Of a DNA stretch of 64,000 bases, positions 47,931 through 59,009 are shown one piece after another. Each line of letters begins with the position of its first letter. Position 1 is the first letter of the stretch. Made by a program: the position numbers and the translations under genes. Where the stretch lies: contig OW121741.1 in NCBI GenBank assembly GCA_933228675.1, forward strand, positions 134,440,120 through 134,504,119. The letters are read 5' to 3'. This DNA is from Stomorhina lunata. Taxonomy: Eukaryota > Arthropoda > Insecta > Diptera > Rhiniidae. Under the pieces are notes generated by a model. It saw only the letters and a list, made by a program, of their open reading frames with translations, was not told where the DNA came from and did no database searches.

Positions 47931-50255
47931 AAACTTTAAAAATATTAATAATTTTATAGAAATTTTCAAAATTCTGCTTTATTTTATTTTTTCAAAACTT
48001 TTCTATTTTTATAGAAAATTTAAAAAATTTTTCAATTTTTTTTTGGAAATTTTTATTTTTTTTTTTATACAATTTTTTAAAATTTTCTATTTCAATGTTT
48101 TAAGAATTTGAATATTTTTATAAAAAAAAACTCTTCAAAATTTTTACTTTTATAATTTTTTTTTTTTCAAAATTTCAGAGATTTTAAAGCTTTTGAAATT
48201 TCAATATTTTCTATCAAATTTTTAAAAATCGTTTCATTTTGCTAAAAAATTTTACAAAATTTTATTATTTTTATAGGAGTTTTTTAAAAATTTCTCTATT
48301 TTAATAGGATGTTTTTAAAAATTTCTCTATTTTTATAGGAATTTTATTAGGATTTCTTAAGTTTATAGAAAATTTTCCAAAATTTTTCTATTTTTATAGG
48401 ACATTTTTTAAAATTTCCCTTTTTCTATAGGATTTTTTTTTTAATTTCCCTATTTTTATAGGATTTTTTCAAAATTTTCCTATTTTTATAGGAAATTTTT
48501 CAAAAATTTCCCTATTTTTATAGAAAATTTTTAAAAATTTCTCTACTTTTATAGAAAATTTTTCAAAATTTCTCTATTTTTATAGGAAATTTTTCAAACT
48601 TTCCCTATTTTTATAGAAAATTTTTCAAAATCTCTCTATCTTTATAAAAAAATTTTTCAAAATTTATCTATTTATGTAGGAAATTTTTCAAAATTTATCT
48701 ATTTTGATAAAAAAAAATTTCAAAATTTCCCTATTTTTATAGGGGAAATTTTTCAAAAATTCCCTATTTTTAAAGAAAATTTTTTTAAAATTTGCCAAGT
48801 TTTATAGGAAATTTTTTAAAATTTGCCTAGTTTTATAGGAAATTTTTCAAAAATTCTCTATTTTTATAGGAAAATTTTCAAAATTTCTCTATTTTTATAG
48901 GAAATTTTTCAAAATTTCTCTATTTTTATAGGAAATTTTTCAAAATTTCTCTATTTTTATAGGAAAAATTTCAAAATTTCTCTATTTTTATAGGAAATTT
49001 TTCAAAATTTCCCTATTTTCTATTTTTATAGGAAATTTTTCAAAATTTCTCTATTTTTATAGGAAATTTTTCAAAATTTCTCTATTTTTATAGGAAAAAT
49101 TTCAAAATTTCTCTATGTTTATAGGAAATTTTTCAAAATTTCCCTATTTTTATAGGAAAATCTTCAAAATTTCCCTATTTTTACAGGAAATTTTTCAAAA
49201 TTTCCCTATTTTTATAGGAAATTTTTCAAAATTGCCCTATTTTTATAGGAAATTTTTCAAAAATTTTCTATTTTTTTAGAAAATTTTTTAAAATTCCCTA
49301 CTTATAATTTATTTTTCTAATGAAGTTTTCCAAGATTTCTCTATTTTTATAGGAATTTTTTTAAATTTCTTTATTTTTATAAAAAAAAACTCAAATTTTT
49401 TATTTTTATAAAAAAAATTTCTTAGTTTTTATAGATAATTTTTTTTTTTGTTTAATTTCTAGAGGAATATGTACGAATTTTTCAAATTTCTCTATTTTTA
49501 TAGTAAACTTTTAAAATTTTCTCTATGTTTATAGGACCATTTTTTAAAATTTTTCTATTTTTCTAAGAAATTTTTCAAAATTTCTCTCTATTTTTGTAGC
49601 AAACTTTTGCAAAATTTTTCTATTTTTAAAATAATTTTTTTCAAAATTTCTCTATTTTTATAGGAAATTTTACAAATTTTACAATTTTTATATTTTTTTA
49701 AGAAATTTTTTAAAATTCCTTTATTTTTATAAGAAAATTTTCAAAATGTCTTAATTTTTTTGTTTTTTTAAATTTTTTAAAATTAAAATATTTTTTTTTA
49801 TAAAAAATTTTTAAAAATGTTTCTATTTTTATACGAAATTTTTTAAAATTTCTCTATTTTTATAGGAAATTTTTCAAAATTTCTCTATTTTTATAGGAAA
49901 TTTTCAAACTTTCTCTATATTAATAGAGAAATCTTCAAAATCTATCTATTTTTTTGGACAATTTGCTAAATTTCTCTATTTTTATAGAAAAATTTCAAAA
50001 TTTCTCTATTTTGATAGAAAATTTTTTAAAATTTCTCAAATCTTATAGGAAATTTTTCAAAACTTTAACGAAAAATTTTAAAATTTTCTTAATTTCTATA
50101 AAAAATTTTCAAAATTTCTCTATTTTTAAATGGAAGTTTTCAAAATTTTTTTTATTATGAAAAAAAGTTACAAAACTTTTCTATTTTATAGGAAATTTTT
50201 ATATTTTTAACGGAAATTTTGCAAAATTTCTCTATTTTGTATAGAAATTTTTGTC
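47931..50255 (+). repeat. 31-bp array (AGGAAATTTTTCAAAATTTC / TCTATTTTTAT)
   Basis: About 75 diverged units, most regular at 48460-49260. The dyad arms are shortened relative to the 33.5-35 kb unit (AAAATTTCTCTA in place of AAAAATTTCCTA), so the unit is a weaker palindrome. Same orientation as the array in the preceding intron. Confidence 0.92.
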
Positions 50256-51184
50256 ACGATTTTCTAAGCATAAGAGTTTGTTTATCAAAAACTGCCATTA
50301 TCATAATCTCCTTTGAAATTAAATTGAGTGTATATAAACATGTCCTTACAGACCATTAATGAAGGATAATGATGCGTCTCGATTTGAGGCGTATGGTGTT
50401 CGATGAAGTTGAATTGAGACAAACAAAACAAAATTATTGCCAACTTAACGCCTTTTGCATCTCAGTGGGAGAAAGTAGTTCAATGCAAATCTATGGAAAC
50501 CCCACTCGTTATAATTCTTAAAAAAAAAACATATACAAAGACAACAGGGGGTCCAGGACAATGAAACAAATACAACATATTTTTGCTCTCAAACAAACAA
50601 AAGGACTTTTTATAACGCCAAAAGGCAATACAATAACAAATGCCTGACTGCTTTTGCCTTTAAACGGGGGAAGTAAATTCTCTATAAAAAAACACATACA
50701 CAGGAACTGCAAAAAACGTGGCCATTGTCGTCGACAGGATTTAATATAAAAAAAATGTTTGTGCAAAAATAAAAAACAACATGACAATGAAAATTTTGTA
50801 AATACTTGATAAAAATGATGACAAACAAATGAAATGAATTTATTTATAGTTAAATAATGACGTACAAACAAACCACAAAACACTCAATATTTAAGCGACA
50901 AAATAAAATCATGCTGACGATGATGATGATTCTGATCCCTTATTTAGACTTTGATTTGTTGTTATTCCCGGGATTATTTACAACGAATTCATTTACAAAT
51001 ATGTCAACATAATGGGCAAATCGAAAAATTAGGAAGAGGGTGGCTGGTTCTAATGGTTTAATATACATAGAAAATTATTCAAATTAGTTGGATATTAATT
51101 CATATGTAAATACACGGAAATGTTTTATTAATGATATTTTGTTTCCTTTATGGGATTTATAGAAAAGTATTGCATATTTTTAGG
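50256..51184. other. Non-array sequence
   Basis: Unique AT-rich DNA. A 121-codon minus-strand frame at 50518-50883 has a Phe/Cys-rich, membrane-like look, but it is read from A-rich intronic DNA and has no recognisable domain, so I do not annotate it as a gene. A GATGATGATGAT patch lies near 50920-50931. Confidence 0.5.
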
Positions 51185-53610
51185 AGGATTTGAAATTTTG
51201 AAAACTTTCTACAGATGGTCTCAGATTCTTTATATCAAAATTTTAAAAATTTCTTTATGTTTATGAAAATTTTAAAAATTTCTTTACTTTGTAGTAAAAT
51301 TTTCTACATTTCTCTATTTTTTTTAGAGAAATTTTCAAAATTTCTTTATTTTTATAGGGAAATTTTCAAAATTTTTATATTTTTACAGGGAAATTTTCAA
51401 AATTTCTATATTTTTATAGCGAAATTTTCAAAATTTTTCTATTCTTATTAGAAAATTTAAAAATTTTTTCTATTTTATAGTAAAAATTTATAGTCAATTT
51501 CAGAGGAAAATTTTCAAATTTCTCTATTTTTATAAGAAAATTTTCAAAATTTCTCTATTTTTATAGGGAAATTTTTAAATTTTCTCTATTTTCAAAAGGA
51601 AATTTTATTAATTTCTCTATTTTAATAATGAAATTTAAAAAATTTTTCTGATTTTTAAGGGAAATTTTAAAAATTTCTCTATTTTTATAGAAAAAATTTC
51701 CAAATGTCTCTATTTTTATAGGATTTTTTTTTAAATTTCTCAATTTTTATAGAGAAGCTTTCTAAATTTTACTATTTTTATAAGGAAATTTTAAAAATTT
51801 CTGTATTTTACTAAAGTTTTCAAAATTTATTTTAAAAATGTTTCTATTTTTTAGGGAAATTTTTTAAATGTCTCTATTTTTATAGAGAATTTTTGAAAAT
51901 TTCTCTATTTTTTGTAGGGAAATTTTCAAAATTTTTTTATTATAGGGAAATTTTCAAAATTTTTCTGTTTTTATCGGGAAATGTTCAAAATCTCTCTATT
52001 TTTATAGGGAAATTTTCAAAATTTCTCCATTTTTATAGGGAAATATTCAAGTTTTCTCTAGTTTTAAAGGAAATTTTTTAAAATTTCTCTATTTTTATAG
52101 GAAAACTTTCAAATTTTCGCTTTTTTTCTATTTTTATAGGGAAATTTTTAAAATGTCTCTATTTTTATAGTGAAATTTTCCAAATTTCTCTATTTTCGGA
52201 AAGAAATTTTCAAAATTTGTTTTTATAGCAAAATTTTCAAAATTTCTTTATAGGGAATTTTTTTAAAATTTCTCTATTTTTTTTAGGAAATTTTTAAAAT
52301 GCCTTTATTTTTATAGGAAAATTTTTAAACTTTTTCTATTTTTATAGGGAAATATTTAAATTTTATCTAGTTTTAAAGGAAAATTTTCAAAATTTCTCTA
52401 TTTTTATCAAGAAATGTTCAAAATTTCTCTATTTTTATAAGAACATTTTCAAAATGTCTCTATTTTTATAGGGAAATTTTCAAAATTTCTCTATTTAAAT
52501 AGTGAAATTTTAAAAATTTCTGTATTTTTATAGGGAAATTTTCAAACATTCTATATTTTAATAGGGAAATTTTAAAAATATCTCTATTTTTAAAGGGAAA
52601 TTTTTACAATTTCCCTATTTTTATAGAGATATTTTCAAAACTTCTATATTTTTATAGGAAAATTTTAAATATTTCTCTATTTTTATAGGGAAATTTTCAA
52701 AATATCTCTATTTTTATAGGGAAATTTTTAAAAATTCTCTATTTTAATAGGAAAATTTTCAAAATTTCTATATTTTAATAGGGAAATTTTAAAAATGTCT
52801 CTATTTTTATAGGGAAATGTTTACAATTTCCCTATTTTTATAGAGAAATTTTCAAAATTTCTATATTTTTATAGGAAAATTTTCAAAATTTCTCTATTTT
52901 TATAGGGAAATTTTCAAAATAAATACATTTTTATAGGGAAATTTTTAAAAATTCTCTATTTTAATAGGGAAATTTTCAAAAGTTCTCTATTTTTATAGAG
53001 AAATTTTTAAAATTTCTATATTTTTATAGGAAAATTTTCAAAATGTCTCTATTTTTATAGAAAAATGCACAAATTTTATAGGGAAATTTTCAAAATTTCT
53101 CTATTTTTATAGGGAAATGTTCAAAATTTCTATATTTTTATAGGAAGATTTTTAAAATTTCTCGATTATTAGGGAAATTATCAAAATTTCTTTATTTTTA
53201 TAGGGAAATTTTTAAAAATTCTTTATTTTTATAGGGAAACTTTAAAAAAATTCTCTATTTTTATAGGAAATTTTCAAAACTACTTTATTTTAAGGGAAAT
53301 TTTTAAAATTTCTCTATTTTTATAGGGAAATTTTCAAAATTTCTCTATTTTTATGAACAAATTTTCAAAATTTCTCTATTTTTATAGGGAAATTTTCAAA
53401 TTTTCTCTATTTTTATAGGGAAATTTTCGAAATTTCCCTATTTTAAAAGCCAAATTTTCAAAATTTCTTTATTTTGATAGGGAAATTTTCAAAATTTCTT
53501 TATATTAATAGGGAAATTATTAAAATGTCATTATTTTAAAGAAAAAATTTCAAAATATTTCTATTTTTATAGGGAAATTTTCAAAATTTCTCTATTTATA
53601 TGGGATAATT
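51185..53610 (+). repeat. 31-bp array (AGGGAAATTTTCAAAATTTC / TCTATTTTTAT)
   Basis: About 78 units. It differs from the previous array by AGGGAAATTTTC in place of AGGAAATTTTTC. Homogeneity is moderate, with TATATTTTTAT, CCCTATTTTTA and TTTATTTTTAT variants interspersed. Confidence 0.92.
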
Positions 53611-54176
53611 TTTTGTTGTTTGTTTTTTCATTTAAAATATTATCTCCCAGTTTTAATTAAAATATTTAATTATAATAATAGAAATTGTATGTATAAATAA
53701 GTTTTTTTGTTTTTTCTGCTTTTTAATTGCCATGTAAACATAAATTAATTCAATTTCTACAATTAATTAATAAACTAAAAAATTACATAAAAAACTTAAA
53801 TAAAACAAACAAAAAATTGTTACATAGACTACGACTATTCCCGATATGAGTGAATATTTATGTGGCCGTCCATTGTCTGATAACTGAAACATTTCAATTA
53901 ATCACATACCAACATCATCATCATCATCATCATAGTCTTCGTCAGAGGACGAACGAGACAAAAACAGTTTGTAATTGAAATTTATGAAAAAAAGATAAAA
54001 TGAAAAAATTTTATCTCTGATCTATCAGTGGAGCCAATTTTGAAAGAAAAAAAAAACACCACCAAAGTAGTTGGAGATGCAGAACATGATACTCGTATAT
54101 TTAGTGCATATTTTCTAAATATATACAAATTATATTGTACGACAATTATAATTTGTTTAACAAAGAAATTAATAGG

Positions 54177-54266
54177 ATGGGTCCAAAAGTAAGTGGAGAA
54201 AGAAGACCTTCTGAAAGCGCTTCCAGTTTCGAATTATGGAAATTATTTGAAAAGGTGAAAAAGTAA
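54177..54266 (+). other. Short coding-like open frame, 29 codons, unrecognised
   Basis: ATG to TAA, reading MGPKVSGERRPSESASSF, then ELWKLFEKVKK. Composition is balanced and unlike the Phe/Lys/Ile/Asn noise frames of this window. A perfect donor-like AAAAGTAAGTGG lies inside it near 54185. It could be a small exon, a fragment of a nested gene or a decayed retrocopy. I do not recognise the sequence and give no function. Confidence 0.25.
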
Positions 54267-54560
54267 CAGTTTTAGATTGCGGTTATTATATAAAAAAGTA
54301 AGAAAGTAACTGAATTATTTTGCCCTAATAACGATTTTTCATTCATCTATTTCTCAAATCTACTTCTGTATGTATAGCTAAATAATACATAAAATCTATA
54401 GATATATTTCCCATCCTCTCGGTTTTTAACCCATTATTATTATTATTATTCATAAATATGTAGTATCTCTACATACACAAGAGTTTGTAATTGAATGTTT
54501 TTGAATAATACGATTAGACAGTAAAAATATTTTAATTTACTTCAATTAAGAATTAATTAA

Positions 54561-54839
54561 AAGTCATATAAATATGGGAGGCCTTTTAATAAATGCACAG
54601 CCGTTTCCAATGGCACAACGAAAAACTGGGAAACATTAGCTGATCAACATTATACCAAGACCAAGAGAATGGGCAAAGCTAAAGCTATGACATTAATGAA
54701 AGAGAAAGGGATCATTGCCACTGCTCGCAATAAAAAAATTTATAATGGATTGATTGCATGTAATTTCATAAAAATATTCATATCCCCTTCTTCTTCCCTC
54801 ACTCCTCACTTGAATAATTTTAAAACATTTAAGTGTTTT
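54561..54839 (+). pseudogene. Coding-like island of unknown origin, 93 open codons
   Basis: An open frame without a proper start that contains a strongly protein-like core: NGTTKNWETLADQHYTKTKR, then MGKAKAMTLMKEKGIIATAR and NKKIYNGLIA. The core (about 54597-54759) has clearly higher GC and ordinary codon structure; the sequence after it (CNFIKIFISP) looks like read-through intron. A CACAG before the core (54595-54599) and GCATGTAATT after it (54756-54765) could be splice sites. The phase from 54600 does not match the Drgx exon ending at 46658, so a direct Drgx join would run into TGA. Best read as an exon or relic of another gene; identity unknown. Confidence 0.35.
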
Positions 54840-55139
54840 TAATTATTTAATTGGAAAACATAATAATTGACACGATTTTGGTTTTATTTATTAATAAAAT
54901 ACTTACGACATATTTACGAGTTGAAATTTTCTTAATATTTTTATGGCATTTCAGTTTTAAAATGCGGGTGTTATATGAGAAATATTTTACAATTTGATGA
55001 TTCTTTTTAATATAAACTTAAATCAGAGGATGGATAAAATTTAGGGCGTCTTGTGTAATAATTTGATTAAAAAGACAATTATCTGAAGTTCTTTGTTTAA
55101 CAAATTTTGAACATTTTATAAGCGAAAGTAATTTTCAAA

Positions 55140-56395
55140 ATTTATGGGCAGATTTTTAGCAAACTACACATTTAAGGGAAATTTTCCAAGTTTTCAAAAT
55201 TTCATTATTTATAGGGAAATTTTTTAAATTTTCTTTTTGTAGAGAAAATTTTCAAAATTTCACTTTTTATAGGAAAATTTTCAAAATTTCACTATTTTTA
55301 GGGAAATTTTAAAAATTTCACTATTTATAGGGACATTTTTAAAATTTTACTATTTTTAGGGAAATTTTCAAAATTTCACAATTTTGGGGTAAATTTTTAA
55401 AAATTTACTATTTAAAGGGAAATTTACAAAATTAAACTATTTTTAGGGAAATTTTCAAAATTTCACTATTTTTAGGGAAATTTTCAAAATTTTACTATTT
55501 AAAGGGGAATTTTCAAAATTTCACTATTTTTAGGGAAATTTTCAAAATTTCACTATTTATAGGGAAATTTTCAAAATTTTACTATTTAAAGAGAAAATTT
55601 CAAAATTTTACTATTTTTAGGGAAATTTTACTATTTAAAGGGAAATTTTCAAAATTTCACTATTAAAAGGGAAATTTTCAAAATTTTACTATTTTTAGGG
55701 AAATTTTCAAAATTTTACTATTCTAGGGAAATTTTCAAAATTTTACTATTCTAGGGAAATTTTCAAAATTTCACTATTTTTAGGGAAAATTTTAAAAATT
55801 TCACTATTTATAGGGAAATTTTCAAAATTTTACTATTAAAGGGAAAATTTCAAAATTTTCCTATTTTTAGGGAAATTTTCAAAATTTTACTATTTAAAGG
55901 GAAATTTTCAAAATTTTACAATTTTTAGGGAAATTTTCAAAATTTCACTATTTTTAGGGAAATTTTCAAAATTTCACTATTATTAGGAAAATTTTCAAAA
56001 TTTTACTATTAAAAGGGAAATTTTCAAAATTTCGGGAAATTTTCAAAATTTCACTATTTTTTAGGGAAATTTTCAAAATTTCACTATTTTTAGGAAAATT
56101 TTTAAAATATCACTATTTTTAGGGAAATTTTCAAAATTTCACTATTTATAGGGAAATTTTCAAAATTTTACAATTTTTAGGAAAATTTTGAAAATTTTAC
56201 AATGTTTAGGAAAATTTTCAAAATTTCATTATTTTTAAAAAAATTTCAAAATTTCACTATTTTTTAGGGAAATTTTCAAAATTTCACTATTTTTAGGGAA
56301 CTTTTCAAAACTTCACTATTTATAGGGAAATTTTTAAAATATCACTATTTTTTAGGTAAATTTTGAAAACTTCACTATTTTTGTAGGGAAATTTT
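55140..56395 (+). repeat. 29-30-bp array (TAGGGAAATTTTCAAAATTT / CACTATTTTT)
   Basis: About 42 units of AGGGAAATTTTCAAAATTTC followed by ACTATTTTT, with interspersed TTACTATTTAAAG variants. It is related to the 51-53.6 kb family but shortened by loss of ATA from the spacer. Confidence 0.92.
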
Positions 56396-56965
56396 GTTAA
56401 AAAATTTTTTTCTATAGAAAAATTATCGATAAAAAAAATTTTTCGTTAATAAATTTTTTCTATAGAAAAATTTTCGTAAAAATTTTTTTCTTTGGAAAAA
56501 ATTTTAGTTAAAAATTTTTTTCTATAGAAAAAATTTCGTTAAAAAATTTTTCTATAGAAAAATTCTCGTAAAAAATTTTTTCTTTGGAAAAAAATTTTGT
56601 TCAAAAATTTTTTCTATAGAAAAATTTACGTTAAAAAATTTTTTCTATAGAAAAATTTTCGTTAAAAAATTTTTTCTATAGAAAAATTTTCGTTAAAAAA
56701 TTTTTTCTATAGAAAAATTTTCGTTAAAAAATTTTTTCTATAGAAAAATTTTCGTTAAAAAATTTTTTCTATAGAAAAATTTTCGATAAAAAATTTTTTC
56801 TATAGAAAAATTTTCGTTAAAAAATTTTTTCTATAGAAAAATTTTCGTTAAAAAATTTTTTCTATAGGAAAATTTTCGTTAAAAAATTTTTTCTATAGGA
56901 AAATTTTCGTTAAAAAATTTTTTCTATAGAAGAATTTTCGTTATGAAAATTTTTCTATGATCAAT
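56396..56965 (+). repeat. 31-bp array with CTATAG dyad and TTTTCGTTAAAA
   Basis: About 18 units: GTTAAAAAATTTTTTCTATA, then GAAAAATTTTC, period 31 bp. It is fairly homogeneous at 56600-56940. It abuts the preceding array without unique sequence. The consensus matches the reverse complement of the 6.5-7.9 kb array almost exactly. Confidence 0.93.
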
Positions 56966-57867
56966 CGTAGGTCTCTATATACTTAAATAAAAAATGTCTT
57001 TATATTATTCAGTTATTTTTTAAAAATATTAAAAAATTGTTTGTAAATAACCAGATTTTAAAATCTTCTTTATAAACATTGAAAACAGTCATCATATAAT
57101 CCCCATCATTTCAAATTATTTCATTTACTCGGATTAATTTTCTTTTTCAGTCTAAAATATATTCAAAACTGATACCAAAAAACCCAAAAGTAAAAGCCAC
57201 AAATTGAAATGAAATTTTCATTAGATAATGTCACGGTTTGGTATATTTATATTGAAAAGGAAAAATACATAAAATTTCCACATATTTTCGCGATTTTTTA
57301 AGGGGGATTTAAATTTTTTTCGGTTTTTGTATTTTTTGAAATTCTCATCTTTTAGAGCGGTTATGAAGTTTAAAAATGATTTCATTATTTCTTTCATTTC
57401 CAGAAATGTTTTAGCCAGTATTTGAATATTTTTTTTTTTTCATTTTCAAAAAATGAAATTATTTTTGTTTCACTTTTATTTAAGTACAATTTAGAAAGAA
57501 AGAGAATTTAAAATGACGATTATGATGTTGATGGTCATGGATAAGGTGAAGGTGGTTGGTTGGTTGGTTTGGCTGCTTGCAAAAAAAAATATTTGGGGGT
57601 TTGGGGATTAAGTAATAAACTGATGGTTTTTCATTTTATAATGGTATTTTGTTGGCTTTGCTGCTTCTGCTGTTGGTTGGCCTTAGGATATTTAATCATA
57701 CTCAAAATTCATTCAAAGACTTAATAGGAATTTTGTTTTTTTAAATTGATTTAACAAGTTAACGAGAACATACGCAAATACTCTTTTTTTGTGAATATTA
57801 GGGTGGAATATTATCATGCAGACTTAAATCTTGATTTTAAAAATATTATTAAGGAACGCCACTTTTC

Positions 57868-58330
57868 GCATTACTTGGGGTCACTTATGGAACTACATAA
57901 TTCTTATAACTTCATAATCATAAGTCTTAACTTTTTTTTTTTTTCATTTCTCGTTTAGAACTAAAATTTTGGTCCTACGAACCGGATTTGGTAATAGCAA
58001 ATTCTAGTTTTTATCTTAGTAAATACATTCTTAAGAATATTAAAGAGCTTCCACGCTCATACAATGTTAAATCTTCTACTTGAAACTATTTTTAACCAAA
58101 GCCACCATCTGCATTACTTGGGGTCACTTAAGTAGTTAGTTGCTTTAAATCTATATCCAAATCTCTTAACATTCAATAAACAAAACGATTTTATTTTGTG
58201 CCACCTCTTTCTTTTTTTCTTTTCAATTTTCTTTTAGTTATAAAATTTCGGTCCTTCGAATCGGATTGGGTAATATCAAATTCCTTTCTTCAGCCTCGTT
58301 GGGTAATATTTAAGGGTCTGGCAATAGTCC
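57868..58330 (+). repeat. Diverged duplicated fragment, possible LTR-retroelement relic
   Basis: GCATTACTTGGGGTCACTTA occurs at 57868-57887 and exactly again at 58111-58130. Each is followed by a pyrimidine tract plus TTTAG and then a related segment (TTTTGGTCCTACGAACCGGA near 57967; TTTCGGTCCTTCGAATCGGA near 58246). GGTCCTTCGAACCGGA-type words resemble sequence near the start of some insect LTR elements, from memory and at low certainty. Both copies are too decayed to code. Confidence 0.35.
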
Positions 58331-58632
58331 AACACGACCCTCATGCAAAAAGCCTTTATTTAAGTGCTTATAATTGCATTTGAAGAAACTTAGATTTTTA
58401 GGTATATACTGATAAATATGAAGAAAAATCTTTGCAATATTCCCCGCCTTTCCACCCCATTTTCATTTAGTTTAAAACTAACTATGTATTCCATCATTTC
58501 ATTGCCTGAATGACTCGAATCGACTGACTGACTGACTGACTGACTAGTCTCCGAGTAGAAAAGAAAATTGTTTGCGTATAATTAAGCACTCATCCTTTGG
58601 TCGTAATTAGATTTTCTTATGTTCACATTCAG

Positions 58633-58831
58633 TCATAGAGAGACTACGAACGTACAATTGCAAAAGCAGCAACAACGACAATATGCCTGCAACACATCAA
58701 CGACAATAGCAGCAACAAGAACGACAACCGACAACAGCAGCAACTCAGCTAAATACTCAACAAAGTTAGAAAAAGATATGAAAAAAATATGTTCCAAAAG
58801 AGTTTCAGCAGCAATTTCATTTGTACTATAA
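58633..58831 (+). other. CAA/CAG-rich open frame, weak candidate for a Drgx 3' exon
   Basis: After ATTTTCTTATGTTCACATTCAG the frame is open for 65 codons to TAA, and its phase (1 nt completing a codon) fits the Drgx exon ending at 46658. It would encode HRETTNVQLQKQQQRQYACN, a Thr/Ala/Ser tract, and end KRVSAAISFVL. However there is no OAR-like motif, the tract is a CAA/CAG/ACA repeat of the sort common in fly introns, and a 12-kb intron would be needed. Phase agreement alone has a one-in-three chance. Confidence 0.15.
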
Positions 58832-59009
58832 CAACAATTAGCCCAAGGCTTAATTACAGTGGTTCGGGAAGACCTAGATAGTGAGAAAAAGGTGAACTAA
58901 GTTTCAAGGTCAGAATTTGTATTTTCATCAAGTCTAAATCTTGTATCGTTGATCCTCATTTCGACCAATTTTAAATCAAGTCTAAATTTTCTATAGTTAT
59001 ATAGTCCAA

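Larger units (their letters stand above)
53611..55139. other. Non-array sequence with microsatellites and two coding-like islands
   Basis: Contains a CAT microsatellite (about 53912-53934) and an ATT microsatellite (about 54433-54450). The islands at 54177-54266 and 54561-54839 are described separately. The rest is intron-like. Confidence 0.6.
56966..59009. other. Non-array sequence with duplicated fragment and microsatellites
   Basis: Contains GGTTGGTTGGTTGG near 57551, a GACT microsatellite near 58521-58545, a CAA/CAG-rich patch (58660-58745) and a diverged duplicated fragment at about 57868-58330. No confident exon. Confidence 0.55.

Noticed and set aside
50518..50883. 121-codon minus-strand frame rich in Phe, Cys and Leu
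   Set aside because: Arises from A-rich intronic DNA; no signal peptide pattern, family motif or splice support.
54597..54765. Coding-like island as the next Drgx exon
   Set aside because: Joining after CACAG in the phase left by the exon ending at 46658 reaches TGA after about 14 codons; the protein-like frame is out of phase.
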